Shown here piece after piece: positions 7,604-16,272 of a stretch of 42,928 nucleotides of DNA. The notes beneath the pieces are model-generated. The model was not told where the DNA came from. It saw only the letters and a program-made list of their open reading frames with translations, and made no database searches. The stretch covers positions 1-42,928 of the IMG/VR virus record IMGVR_UViG_3300041407_000036; one strand, written 5' to 3'. The position numbers and the translations under genes are program-made. The first letter of the stretch is position 1, and the number at the start of each line of letters is the position of its first letter. The stretch is from a virus.

Positions 7604-8583
7604 TAGAGGCGACCGATCCAGCGACCGTCCTTCTTCAGAATCATAGGCACCAACATTGGACGCCCATCCAGAATCACCCCACAGCCAACGACTGGCTTGC
7701 GCGGAAAGTGCTTGCCATAGGCGAAGGCCAGCTTGTCTTTGTCGATCAAGCATCCGAAGTACGCACCCCAGTAGATGTGCTTGCTGCTAGCCGTGTACTC
7801 CACAGAGAAGTTCCCGTGGTGGTGGCCTACCGCAAGGTTGCATTGGTTGTGTGCCGCATCGTTCAGGATAGGTCCGGACGGCTGGTGCTTGAACATGACC
7901 TCACCCAACGGGGTGTTCACGCGCCAGTTCTCTGCCCAGTGCCAACCCTCCCCGCCACCCTCAGGGAACAGGATGTCGCGGTAGTCCTTCAGGTACTGCA
8001 CAGGGATGCCGTGGTGCTTAGCCTTGCGGTAGTGCATCGACCCGTGGTTCGAGTCACACAGCAAGACATTCGGCATGATCTTGGCAAACCCAGCCAGCAC
8101 CTTGCGGGAGGCTTCGAGTTCGTCGCCTGCCGACATCAGGTTAGGGTCTGAGTCGTGGAAGCTCATTGCGTGCTTGTCCGTCTCGTCCCCGAGGTTCACA
8201 ACCAGTTCCGGCTTGAACGCCTTAAGCACTGCGCCCATGAAGGCCAGTGCGTCTTGGTGGTGATACGGGGCATGCAGGTCGGGCATCACGACAATGCTTC
8301 GGTACACCTTGTCAGGAGCGAACAAACCTCCTACGCCAAGAGGCGCAGCGGGGATCAGCTTGCGTTCTTCCTTCAGGGAGGCGTTAGCTTTGGACTTGCT
8401 GCCAGCGTAGTCCGTATAGATGAGGCGCCAGTACTTGACATTCTGTCGAGTGACCTTGATACCGGGGCCGGATGAGGCGGGGAGGATGTTGTTGTAGTGC
8501 TCGGCTGCTTTGACGTTGCACTTAGTGCGGAGGATGGTGCCGTGTTGCTTCGGGGTGAACAGGTTCATTAGTGGAGCGCGCAT
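7603..8583 (-). CDS. Calcineurin-like metallophosphoesterase
   Basis: The product has 326 residues. From about residue 95 it shows the metallophosphoesterase signature in order: VVMPDLHAPYHH (D-x-H), VVNLGDETDKH (G-D-x-x-D-x), LLCDSNHGS (a variant of the G-N-H-D/E block), and AVGHHHGN (G-H-x-H). These residues bind two metals for phosphoester hydrolysis. phiKMV relatives carry such a gene among their DNA metabolism genes, where a nuclease or nucleotidase role is inferred. The first 90 residues look like a separate, possibly DNA-binding, region. The ATG overlaps the preceding stop (TAATG). Confidence 0.88.
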   Translation of the reverse strand: MRAPLMNLFTPKQHGTILRTKCNVKAAEHYNNILPASSGPGIKVTRQNVKYWRLIYTDYAGSKSKANASLKEERKLIPAAPLGVGGLFAPDKVYRSIVVMPDLHAPYHHQDALAFMGAVLKAFKPELVVNLGDETDKHAMSFHDSDPNLMSAGDELEASRKVLAGFAKIMPNVLLCDSNHGSMHYRKAKHHGIPVQYLKDYRDILFPEGGGEGWHWAENWRVNTPLGEVMFKHQPSGPILNDAAHNQCNLAVGHHHGNFSVEYTASSKHIYWGAYFGCLIDKDKLAFAYGKHFPRKPVVGCGVILDGRPMLVPMILKKDGRWIGRL

Positions 8584-8804
8584 TACTTACCTCGTTTGTG
8601 TTTCTTCTCTCGCGGGAATCGCTTCTTGTCCGAGAGAATCTTACGTAGCTGATCCTCCCGGAATACAACTACTGACACGTCGTTGGTCTGGTTCATCTGC
8701 ACACCTCCATCCTTAGTCTGGAAGATGTGGATGAGTCCTGAGTGGCCGCGCTGGATACGGGTTTGGAACCCGTTCTGGCTGCCCTTGTAGTTCCATGTCC
8801 TCAT
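8583..8804 (-). CDS. Hypothetical basic protein
   Basis: This 73-residue protein has a mixed N-terminal half (MRTWNYKGSQNGFQTRIQRG) and a strongly basic C-terminus (KKRFPREKKHKRGK), which suggests nucleic-acid contact. It overlaps endonuclease VII by 4 bases and the phosphoesterase start by 1, so it is coupled to both. It has no recognised family. Confidence 0.75.
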   Translation of the reverse strand: MRTWNYKGSQNGFQTRIQRGHSGLIHIFQTKDGGVQMNQTNDVSVVVFREDQLRKILSDKKRFPREKKHKRGK

Positions 8805-9244
8805 GCAGTAGCTCTCGTCTTCCTCACTACGGTTCGAGCTGTGCGTGTAGCCCGAGCCTTACGGGCATCGGCGTTACGCTTCAGGCGCTTCTCGTCTTCA
8901 GTGAGGTGGGTGTGGTAGATGAGGCCACAACCGGGTTGCTTAAGGTAAGTGATAAGCCGCTCCAGCCAAGGAACCAGTACAGCGTAGTCCATGCTCTTTG
9001 CGCCCCACCGCCCAGCAGCGTTCGATACTTTGCCCTCCGCCGCGTTGCAGCTTCGATGCAGGACGCCGCGAATCTCGCCGCTCTCGTGGTCATGGTCAAT
9101 GGCTCCTTCGCCTTTGATCTTCAAGTCAATAGGCAGATTGCAGAGTGGACACAGCCCACCCTGCTCCTTAACCTGCCGTGCCTTCCAGCTTGGCATAGTG
9201 CTTCGGGCCAGCTTACGCAGTACCCGTACTTCTGGTGCTAGCAT
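8801..9244 (-). CDS. Endonuclease VII (recombination endonuclease)
   Basis: The product has 147 residues. The core CPLC, then IDHDHESGEIRGVLHRSCN, then AAEGKV is the treble-clef (His-Me) signature of phage endonuclease VII. Two Cys pairs would bind zinc, and the DHDH stretch and the following Asn form the catalytic site. It would resolve Holliday junctions and trim branched concatemers before packaging. The C-terminus is basic (RKARATRTARTVVRKTRATA). The ATG has a GGAGG site and overlaps the exonuclease stop, forming a recombination and nuclease unit. Confidence 0.92.
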   Translation of the reverse strand: MLAPEVRVLRKLARSTMPSWKARQVKEQGGLCPLCNLPIDLKIKGEGAIDHDHESGEIRGVLHRSCNAAEGKVSNAAGRWGAKSMDYAVLVPWLERLITYLKQPGCGLIYHTHLTEDEKRLKRNADARKARATRTARTVVRKTRATA

Positions 9245-10200
9245 TGAACCTCCAGATGCTCTGGGCGGAAATGCTCACGCACCTCGCCGTGTTTCAGGAA
9301 CCACTTAGCCCTTGCGCACGCCTTCACGTACTCAAGGTTCTCAGCGGTTAGGCCGCAGTCTAAAAGGTACAGGTATGCCGAGTCCTTCGGGGAACGCAAT
9401 AGCCAGAGAAGCCACGCCTCTGCTAGCACATTCTGCCCGATACGCCTGTACGCACTCACTACGAAGTTGCTCAGCTCGGCCTCCGTCTCCAAGTTCACCA
9501 GCGCTTGGTAGGCTCCATCCTTCCCACACAGACGGCCATCCAGCTTTAGGATGCCCTTCACGTTGTCCGCGTCGTCGCCCATGAGCATCTGGCACCAGAA
9601 GAACTTGACACCCCTGCCCCAGATCTTCAACGATCCCGCAGGTGTGTATTTCTTGACCAGATAACCCACCGGGTTGCTCAATCTCTCGATCACGCCCAGT
9701 TCTTGGTCCCAGTACAAATACGGGGTCAAGCACAAATCCTTGTCGTCGCTCCGTACAACACCATCATCCTTCAGCTGGTACGCCTGAATGATCATCGCAT
9801 CATCTGCCTCGATGTCGCGATGGAACTGCACGTCCCAGTCAGGCAGCCAGTGCTGTGGTTGGGCCATTGCTTGGCGCAGGGGTTCGAGTAGCGAGGGTTT
9901 GTTCTTGTTCTTCCGCTGCCCTTGGTATGGCTTGGCAGAGAGGATGGTGCCTCGGTTGTGCTTCTTGCAGTCGGAGCTGGTGAGGTGAACCGTAAGGTAC
10001 TGGCTCTGCGTCAGGAACATCTCCGTCAGCATAGCCGTCTGGTACTTCCTGATCGCAGTGTCCAGTCGAGCACTGGTGGCGGCAGCCCTGTATGCTGGGC
10101 CGTCGCCATCCATGATGAGGGTGCGCCCTGCGACGGCACCCTCGAACTCGTCCTTGATCTGCGAGCGCTTCACACCGAAGCGACTCAGATCAACGCCCAT
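9238..10200 (-). CDS. 5'-3' exonuclease (T7 gp6-like, FEN/PIN family)
   Basis: The product has 320 residues. The acidic metal-binding residues of flap nucleases appear in order: Asp31 and Asp33 (IMDGDGPAYR), Glu131, Asp133 and Asp134 (DIEADDAMI), Asp152, Asp153 and Asp155 (RSDDKDL), and Asp209, Asp210 and Asp212 (LMGDDADNVKG). It would remove RNA primers, degrade host DNA and process concatemer ends. The ATG overlaps the preceding stop (TAATG). Confidence 0.93.
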   Translation of the reverse strand: MGVDLSRFGVKRSQIKDEFEGAVAGRTLIMDGDGPAYRAAATSARLDTAIRKYQTAMLTEMFLTQSQYLTVHLTSSDCKKHNRGTILSAKPYQGQRKNKNKPSLLEPLRQAMAQPQHWLPDWDVQFHRDIEADDAMIIQAYQLKDDGVVRSDDKDLCLTPYLYWDQELGVIERLSNPVGYLVKKYTPAGSLKIWGRGVKFFWCQMLMGDDADNVKGILKLDGRLCGKDGAYQALVNLETEAELSNFVVSAYRRIGQNVLAEAWLLWLLRSPKDSAYLYLLDCGLTAENLEYVKACARAKWFLKHGEVREHFRPEHLEVQC

Positions 10201-11111
10201 TAGCCCACCATATCAGGCATTTCCAGCTCTTCATCCTGCTCAGCATCAGCCACTACGGTGCCGCCTTCGAACGGGGCATCCTTAACACGCTGAGCGTCTT
10301 CTTCGTCGTTCGCTGCGTCAGGTAGTGCAGCACCACTGGAGGCAGCCTTAGCCGCTTCCGACTTGCTGCCGTTGGCCTTGGTAGTAGGCTCAGGGATCTT
10401 GAACTCGACACCGTTACCCAGCAGCAGTTCTTCGAGGGCAGAGCCAGCGAAGTTGCGGGCACCGAGCAGCTTCTCTTGCATGAAGTTCTTCGACTTGCCC
10501 TCGTCGTTCTCGCCTTTGATCTCCAGCATGTCCCAGCATTCCATGCTCGGCTGGTCCCACAGGAAGAAGCGCAGGAAGTCCTCGTCGAACTCTGGACATT
10601 CCTCAGGCTTCTTGGTACGCGGGTTGATCGGTGGCAGGAAGCCAGTGGTGTCGATGCTCGACGACTTCTTCTTGGTCTGCTTGTTCTCGGTCTGCTTGAT
10701 CTTCAGCAGGATAGGCTCACCGATGAGGTCAACCCAAGTGGTGTGCAGGCCCTGCCAGTTCAGCGCCTTGAACAGCTTGAAGGCGTTGGACTTCGCGGTA
10801 CGGCTCACCTTGAACGGCCAAGTGCGGACCACGTACGGGGTGCCGTCTTCGTTGCAGTAGCCTTCGTCGTACAGCACGAACTCCAGCTGCACTTCCTCGG
10901 CGTCGGCTGTAGGCTTGCCCTCGAACTCCTGAGGCTGCACACCGAACTCGATCACACCAGAGCAGCGGGCCATGGTGTAGCCTTCAGGCAGGAGGCGGCC
11001 ACCACCACCACCCTTCTGTTCCTCGGTCATGTCAACGGCGGTTTCTTTAGCCAGAGCAGCGGCTTCGCGCAGTTGGGCCAGAGTCAATTTAGGCTTGGTT
11101 ACTTCAGTCAT
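10200..11111 (-). CDS. Probable single-stranded DNA-binding protein
   Basis: This 303-residue protein lies between DNA polymerase and 5'-3' exonuclease. The central part (about residues 40-200) is beta-rich, with many aromatic residues and a lysine-rich loop (KQTENKQTKKKSS). The end is strongly acidic (DAEQDEELEMPDMVG) after an Ala/Ser/Asp-rich linker. Many phage SSBs, including T7 gp2.5, use an acidic C-terminal tail to contact polymerase and helicase. The function is inferred from this tail, size and position. The start has a GGAGA site. Confidence 0.65.
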   Translation of the reverse strand: MTEVTKPKLTLAQLREAAALAKETAVDMTEEQKGGGGGRLLPEGYTMARCSGVIEFGVQPQEFEGKPTADAEEVQLEFVLYDEGYCNEDGTPYVVRTWPFKVSRTAKSNAFKLFKALNWQGLHTTWVDLIGEPILLKIKQTENKQTKKKSSSIDTTGFLPPINPRTKKPEECPEFDEDFLRFFLWDQPSMECWDMLEIKGENDEGKSKNFMQEKLLGARNFAGSALEELLLGNGVEFKIPEPTTKANGSKSEAAKAASSGAALPDAANDEEDAQRVKDAPFEGGTVVADAEQDEELEMPDMVG

Positions 11112-11142
11112 GGTGTATCTCCTGCGAATTAATGGAAGTGTT

Positions 11143-13671
11143 TCAGGCAGCTAGAGCTTCAGGCTCTACCGTGTTCTCTGCTACCAGTGCAGCGGCTTGA
11201 GCAACCACTGCGTTCAGCTCTGCCCACTGGGCTTTCAGCTGGTCCTGCACCGATGGGAAGTGCTTGCCATCCTTCTCGTACGCAGGGTCGTCTAGCACAC
11301 CCTCGTGCCAGTGGATCTTGTGGTACATCGACACACCGAACTCAACCGCAGCCGGGAACGGCACGCCAAGATCGTACCCATGAGTTTCCTCGAAGTACGT
11401 AGGCAGGCTCTCCATGATGCGCTTGACCTCGCAGCACACCTCGTCCAGTACATCCTTGTGGCAGTCGAGGTAGATGGCGTCGTGCACTGTGTTGATGATG
11501 TACACCCGAGGGCCAGTGTCATCAGCGTAGAAGTCCTTGCTCAAGAGGTAGCGGTAAACCAACCCGCACACACCTTGTACGAAGAACCCTGACTCACCCT
11601 GAATAGGGTAGTTGCGCATCTGAGTTGGCTTGTACTGCATGACGGTAGACTTCTGGCCTTTAGACCAAACAGTCTTAGGCCACTGCCGGAACTCGAACGT
11701 TGTACCCGCTGGGCTAACCCACGTACCGACACCGTACACGCGCCATGTACCGTCAACCTCTTCCCGATGCCGAGTCGTCGATGCTTCAACCGTTGGGAAG
11801 ATCGAGTCCTCATAGAACGCCTCCACATCAGGGAACAGGGCCTTCTCATTGTCGATAAAAGCTTGCGCCTCTTCTACGGAGCAGCCCGTGCTGAACGCAA
11901 TACCGAAAGCAGTCGCCCCGTATTGATACGAGAACGCTTTCGGCTTTATGTCCGTCCGCATCATGTCGTACCGCTCGTGCTCTGGGTGGCTCTGGTCTTT
12001 GCATTTCTTCAGTACGTCCTCGTACGGCTCATCCAGCTGCGCACTCAGGCGCATGCAGTGCATGTCGATGCCTTCCAACAGCGCCTTGGTAAGCGCCTTG
12101 TCCTTGCTGAATGCCGCGAGCGTTACCACTTCCAGTGCCGAGTAGTCCGCTTCTACTATATAGCCGTTCTCACCGAACCGAGACGTGAACATCTTCTTCA
12201 CGTCAGACGTGCCGCCGCGTGGGAGGTTCTGGAAGTTCGGCTTGTTCGAGGACAGGCGAGTAGTGATCGTGCTCGTCATGTTCAGGTTGTGGTGCACGAA
12301 GCTAAGCTCGTTCAGGTACTGGAGCATACCCGCTTGCTTCAGGACGTTACCGTCGTCGTCACACTCTTCACGGAGGTAATAGGTCCCAAGATCCTTGTCG
12401 AGCTTCGCAAACTCCAGTAGAGCGCCCAAGACAGCTCGGACGTCATCGGGAAACTCATTCCGCAGGCTAAGCACTTCCAGAGGGTCTTTCGCAGTGCTGT
12501 ACACAAGCGACCCGTCAGCGAGCTTCCGCTTCCCGGTGAACTCATTGTCGAACTCCTTCCGCAGCGAGTCAGGTAGTAGGCCCATGTCGGCAATGCCGGG
12601 GCAGTTGTGGATGAGGTCGAACCACTTCAGCTTCACCTCTGGCGTATCCTCCCGGAACACCTTAGGCTCGCCCTTGTTCTTGCCAGCAGTGAAGCGGGCG
12701 CATGGGCCGTGCTCGAACTCGTAGTCGCAGAAGCGCTCACCAGTAGCGTCGTCAGCGAAGTCCGTCACAGGTACACGCTTACCCTCCGCTGCCTTCGTCT
12801 TACCGAAGTAGTAGAAGTCCTGCTTCACGAACTGCTCAGGGCTGCCGTCGTAGCTGTAAGGCAAGCGGCTACGGTACTTCAGCGGACCGCCGTAGATCCA
12901 AGCAGACATGTGGTACGCACTCGTCTCCTTGAACACAGCGTCAGCTGGGAAGCCGTCACGCCACTCCTTGAACGAGTCCACGAGGATGTTCAGGCGGTGG
13001 TTCCCGATTGCCATCTGGGCGTACGCCACGTCCTTGTTCACGTACAGTCCGTTGTAGCAAGCGTCGGCGCAGAACAGCATCCCCTCCATCCGGGTGAGTG
13101 CCATCTTCCACATGCCGCGCTGGACCAGCTTCTTGTACTGACCCCAGAAGACTCGACGGGTGTTATCGATGTCGCCTGACGGTCCGTCAAGGTACTCAGT
13201 CAGCAGCGCACGGTCGATGTCCGCAGTGAGTACACCCTGCTCCCACAGGATCTTGATCCCGTCAACCTTCGGAGTACCGCCGTACATAGGGGCGATGGTG
13301 CCTAGGGCTGGGTACGTCTCCTGCTGGTTCGACAGCAGGTAGTGGGCGTACGCTGTGCAGAAGATCCGGCCGCCGCGCTTGAGGAACCGGTTGATCTCGT
13401 CCCGTGTCTCGCTGAACATCCAGTCCAGTTCGAACGGGGCGTTGTGCGCTACCAGCAGCCACACTGAGTCGGGGATCTTCAACCAATCCTTGGCTTCCTC
13501 CTTGGACTCGTAGTAGACGCTCTTGATCTCACCATTGAACGGCTTCGAGTCAATAGCTGAGCCTACCATTACAACGTAATTGTCTGGGTGCCGAGGACTA
13601 GCCACTGCCCCGTAGTAGGGTTTGTTCTGATTTTCGAGGTCAATAAACATGATCTCATTAGGCGCTACCAT
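11143..13671 (-). CDS. Family A DNA polymerase with 3'-5' exonuclease domain (T7 gp5-like)
   Basis: The product has 842 residues; T7 gp5 has 704. The proofreading domain has Asp11 and Glu13 (FIDLENQ) and the second exonuclease motif near Asn77-Asp83 (AHNAPFELDW). The polymerase domain has NFQNLPRG (about 479-486), motif A with Asp509 (EADYSALEV), the O-helix at about 572-585 (RTDIKPKAFSYQYG) and motif C with His730-Asp731 (NTVHDAIYLD). Residues around 240-350 look like an insertion relative to T7, perhaps the processivity loop. Its ribosome site (GGAGG) lies inside the 3' end of the HNH gene it overlaps. Confidence 0.97.
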   Translation of the reverse strand: MVAPNEIMFIDLENQNKPYYGAVASPRHPDNYVVMVGSAIDSKPFNGEIKSVYYESKEEAKDWLKIPDSVWLLVAHNAPFELDWMFSETRDEINRFLKRGGRIFCTAYAHYLLSNQQETYPALGTIAPMYGGTPKVDGIKILWEQGVLTADIDRALLTEYLDGPSGDIDNTRRVFWGQYKKLVQRGMWKMALTRMEGMLFCADACYNGLYVNKDVAYAQMAIGNHRLNILVDSFKEWRDGFPADAVFKETSAYHMSAWIYGGPLKYRSRLPYSYDGSPEQFVKQDFYYFGKTKAAEGKRVPVTDFADDATGERFCDYEFEHGPCARFTAGKNKGEPKVFREDTPEVKLKWFDLIHNCPGIADMGLLPDSLRKEFDNEFTGKRKLADGSLVYSTAKDPLEVLSLRNEFPDDVRAVLGALLEFAKLDKDLGTYYLREECDDDGNVLKQAGMLQYLNELSFVHHNLNMTSTITTRLSSNKPNFQNLPRGGTSDVKKMFTSRFGENGYIVEADYSALEVVTLAAFSKDKALTKALLEGIDMHCMRLSAQLDEPYEDVLKKCKDQSHPEHERYDMMRTDIKPKAFSYQYGATAFGIAFSTGCSVEEAQAFIDNEKALFPDVEAFYEDSIFPTVEASTTRHREEVDGTWRVYGVGTWVSPAGTTFEFRQWPKTVWSKGQKSTVMQYKPTQMRNYPIQGESGFFVQGVCGLVYRYLLSKDFYADDTGPRVYIINTVHDAIYLDCHKDVLDEVCCEVKRIMESLPTYFEETHGYDLGVPFPAAVEFGVSMYHKIHWHEGVLDDPAYEKDGKHFPSVQDQLKAQWAELNAVVAQAAALVAENTVEPEALAA

Positions 13672-14057
13672 CTTGTGCCTCCTTTGATTCGGCTTACCTG
13701 CGATTGACGTATACCGTAGCGGGCTGCTACTACTCGTTGTAGGTCGGTGCTAGCCCGTATGGCCTCTACATCAGCCTCGGTTAGCTTAGCTGCTGGGCTG
13801 TCTACACCACGACGTGGCCTGTGCCTGCCTTTTGATACGCAGTCCAATACGTTCTCGGACTGGGTGCCTAGTGTGAGGTGGCTGGGTTCGATGCACTTCG
13901 AGTTGTCGCAGGAGTGCAGGACTGTACCGCCCATGGTGTGGACATCTAGACCATTGGCCTCAGCGTAGACCACACGGTGTAGCAAGCAGGACTTACCGCC
14001 TCGACTGGTGTAGCCGTATCGCGACTGGTTCTGCGTGTGTTCTATGCAGGGCTTCAT
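13665..14057 (-). CDS. HNH homing endonuclease upstream of DNA polymerase
   Basis: Starting at the ATG at 14057 with a GGGAG site gives 130 residues. The HNH core is visible: CLLHRVVYAEANGLDV, then TVLHSCDNSKCIEPSHLTLG. A C-terminal helix-turn-helix (KLTEADVEAIRAS, then AARYGIRQSQVSRIKGG) would guide DNA recognition. It is clearly related to the HNH gene at 17688-18146. Genes of this type are usually selfish homing elements that cut phages lacking them. It overlaps the DNA polymerase start by 7 bases and carries the polymerase ribosome site. Confidence 0.9.
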   Translation of the reverse strand: MKPCIEHTQNQSRYGYTSRGGKSCLLHRVVYAEANGLDVHTMGGTVLHSCDNSKCIEPSHLTLGTQSENVLDCVSKGRHRPRRGVDSPAAKLTEADVEAIRASTDLQRVVAARYGIRQSQVSRIKGGTRW

Positions 14058-14059
14058 GG

Positions 14060-14635
14060 TTACTCCCGGTAGCTTGGTGGGACGGCCCAACCCGCTGCGT
14101 CGGCAATACCGATGATGTGGCGGACACGGGACTCGTCGATCTCTTCTTGGTACGGCTGTCGGTACAGCACACCCTGTGGTGCATCGCCAATGAAGTACGC
14201 TGTCTGGCGCTCGCTGTCTGCGATGTCGTCAACAACCACGCAGTAGTTGTTGATGTTGTAGTCGTGCTTCCGCAGCACCTCCTGAACGCTACGGTCCTCA
14301 GGGTGGAACAGCACGTCCAGCTCAGGGTATACAGCATGGCTGTACTGGCGGACCATCCAGACCCGTGCGTCGGCGTACTCTTCTGAGTCAGCTACTGTGT
14401 GGAGGGTGTAACCAGCCTTGTGCAACGCCGCGTCGATCTCGTCGATCAGCGTGTAGTTCTCGTCCTCGAAGTCGAAGATGATGATGTCGTGGTCTGACTC
14501 TGGTAGGCCGAGGGCAGCGTTACGAACCGCGCCACCGGCCAAGGCCAGCCCGAATTCAGTCGAAGAATCAATTGCGAGTACAGCCAGCGCATTCAAGGCT
14601 GGGCAGTGGATGTGTGGGATGTCAAGCTTCAGCAT
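14060..14635 (-). CDS. Nucleotidyltransferase (Pol beta superfamily)
   Basis: With the ATG at 14635 (AAGGA site) the product has 191 residues. The signature is LALAGGAVRNAALG followed by DHDIIIFDF, i.e. G-G-x-x-R and D-x-D, which bind nucleotide and metals in the CCA-adding and poly(A) polymerase branch. A similar gene accompanies DNA polymerase in phiKMV-like phages, but its substrate is not established. A DIDELDVLF-like third acidic block may lie in PELDVLFHPED. It is too small to be a full tRNA nucleotidyltransferase. Confidence 0.8.
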   Translation of the reverse strand: MLKLDIPHIHCPALNALAVLAIDSSTEFGLALAGGAVRNAALGLPESDHDIIIFDFEDENYTLIDEIDAALHKAGYTLHTVADSEEYADARVWMVRQYSHAVYPELDVLFHPEDRSVQEVLRKHDYNINNYCVVVDDIADSERQTAYFIGDAPQGVLYRQPYQEEIDESRVRHIIGIADAAGWAVPPSYRE

Positions 14636-14786
14636 TCGGGAATCCTTGCCAATGGGTAATCGGGCCACGTACGTCATCGCAGTAGGCCCAGTCTGTTGTG
14701 AACTCAGAACACCCGGTACTCTTGCCGTCACTAACCCATACAGGCTGCGACTGCGGAGGTGGGTTCGTTGTTACTTCGTGCCACAT
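14622..14786 (-). CDS. Hypothetical small protein
   Basis: The start is uncertain. The ATG at 14786 has an AAGGG site and overlaps the upstream gene by only 16 bases, giving 54 residues (MWHEVTTNPPPQSQPVWVSD...). A longer form from 14846 is open but would overlap by 76 bases. The protein is rich in Trp, Pro and Thr, with two Cys. No family is recognised. Confidence 0.55.
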   Translation of the reverse strand: MWHEVTTNPPPQSQPVWVSDGKSTGCSEFTTDWAYCDDVRGPITHWQGFPNAEA

Positions 14787-15007
14787 ACGTTGTAGCCCTT
14801 CAACCATTGCAGCAGCTTCCGCTGTGCCTTGCGGTACGTGCTGCATTTAACCTTCTTGTACACCAACTGACCACGCACGTACTCGTGCAGGCCTACGATG
14901 CCGTTCTTGTGCGCACCGCCGAAGCGGTTGCCTACCATGCCTTGAGTGCCGTAGGTGAACGTCTCTCCGACGCTACCCTCGACACGGGTTAGCTGATTCA
15001 GTCGCAT
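14771..15007 (-). CDS. Hypothetical basic protein
   Basis: This 78-residue protein is strongly basic in its second half (VYKKVKCSTYRKAQRKLLQW) and Gly-rich in the first (GMVGNRFGGAHKNGIVG). It could bind nucleic acid, but no known domain is recognised. It sits between the ligase cluster and the nucleotidyltransferase, with a 3-base gap to the gene before it. Confidence 0.65.
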   Translation of the reverse strand: MRLNQLTRVEGSVGETFTYGTQGMVGNRFGGAHKNGIVGLHEYVRGQLVYKKVKCSTYRKAQRKLLQWLKGYNVCGTK

Positions 15008-15010
15008 TGC

Positions 15011-15337
15011 TTACGCTCCGAATGTTATGGCCTGCACCGCGCCATGTGGGTTCTTGCCTCTGTTTAACGTGAGGTGCAAGAGGCCGAGGTCTTTGATGAG
15101 CGCCCGTGCTGTTGCCGCTAGGTTCTCATGCCCAGCCCGTAGGCCGCTGTGGTCCACGAGATCCACGGATACGAATGGCTTATCAATGGCGTCTGCGATG
15201 GCCCGCAGTGCCTGAGCTGTGGTTCGCCCGGTGGCGCGCTTCGCTTCAAGCCAGCTGTGGTACCCGATGACGCCTTTCTCAAGCATCACCTGAACGTGCC
15301 GGTCTGCACTATGCAGCGGGTGTAGTCTGAACGTCAT
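15011..15337 (-). CDS. Hypothetical protein downstream of ligase
   Basis: This 108-residue protein overlaps the end of the ligase gene by 4 bases (ATGA). It has a helical N-terminal half (EAKRATGRTTAQALRAIADA), then a strand and loop (KPFVSVDLVDHSGLRAGHEN) and a second helix and strand. No catalytic motif is certain. Coupling to ligase suggests a role in DNA metabolism. Confidence 0.75.
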   Translation of the reverse strand: MTFRLHPLHSADRHVQVMLEKGVIGYHSWLEAKRATGRTTAQALRAIADAIDKPFVSVDLVDHSGLRAGHENLAATARALIKDLGLLHLTLNRGKNPHGAVQAITFGA

Positions 15338-16272
15338 TGCTTATCCTCACGGAAGCGTATGTAGGAAGGGTGGCGGTAGCCCCCGGCTCTGTCGATCTCC
15401 ATGTACTGGAACTCGATCCACTGCCCAATGTAGTCCTCGGGGTGCGCCCACAGCTCACGGCCAAGGCCATGCGGGATACCGGCTGGGGCAGCCGTGGTTC
15501 CGTCCTCGCATACCACATTAATAGAGCCAACGCGAGCCAGCTTTTCCCCGGACTCCGAGACTGCCTCATTAAAGCCTGTGATCTTTCCATCAGCTGTGTC
15601 ACTCGGTTTGATCTTCATCCAGTCGAAGGTGCGACGGCGTTGGTACGTGTGGTCTAGGGTCTTGCCCATAGCGCCCTCATGCCCAGCCTCGCGGTACTGG
15701 TTGTAGATGAACAACACCTGAGCCTCGTTCATGGCGAGGTGCCGCTCAGGTCGGCTGCTGTTCATGCCGCACTCAGCCAACAACTCCTGAGCTGCGTCGA
15801 TGTAATGCACCCGCTGGTTGAACATGTGCTCCGACTCGGGCAGGTCGAACACGATAGCCTTCACCATGCGGACGTTCAGAGCCGGGGACACCTTGCCCGT
15901 CTTCTTGTCCAGCTTCTCGGTAGGGATACCCGAGCTGGATTGGGTCCAGCGGTACGAGTCGTTGAAGTTCCCATTCACCTCGATGCCGATGTCCAGCTCA
16001 GTGCACCCCGGCCACTGCCGGAAGAACTCAAGGAAGTACATGTCGAAGTGCTGCATGTTATACAGCGGCTTCTCGCTGAAGCTGCGGTACTCTACAGACT
16101 CTACAACAGGCCCACCTTCTCTGCTGTGGAACACCTCGCGACGGTGCAGCACACGGCAGCGGATCTCATCCGCCTTCACTTCGACGTAGATCGGGTACGT
16201 GAACCGTGCCTTACCCCGAACAAGCTTGAGTGCGTCCCTCCAAGTCTCGCCCTTCATTAACTGCTGTGCCAT
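15334..16272 (-). CDS. ATP-dependent DNA ligase
   Basis: The product has 312 residues, near the 340-360 of small phage ligases. Motif I is VEVKADEIRCRV: Lys33 is the likely adenylated residue, but the usual K-x-D-G has Glu36 in place of Gly. Later blocks fit the family: CTELDIGIEV (motif III region), HEGAMGKTLD (motif IV, E-G-x-x-x-K) and FDWMKIKPS (motif V, K-x-K). A C-terminal OB-fold follows (VGSINVVCEDG, then YIGQWIEFQYME, then HPSYIRFRED). It would seal nicks during replication. The ATG overlaps the stop of the small zinc protein gene. Confidence 0.9.
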   Translation of the reverse strand: MAQQLMKGETWRDALKLVRGKARFTYPIYVEVKADEIRCRVLHRREVFHSREGGPVVESVEYRSFSEKPLYNMQHFDMYFLEFFRQWPGCTELDIGIEVNGNFNDSYRWTQSSSGIPTEKLDKKTGKVSPALNVRMVKAIVFDLPESEHMFNQRVHYIDAAQELLAECGMNSSRPERHLAMNEAQVLFIYNQYREAGHEGAMGKTLDHTYQRRRTFDWMKIKPSDTADGKITGFNEAVSESGEKLARVGSINVVCEDGTTAAPAGIPHGLGRELWAHPEDYIGQWIEFQYMEIDRAGGYRHPSYIRFREDKQ

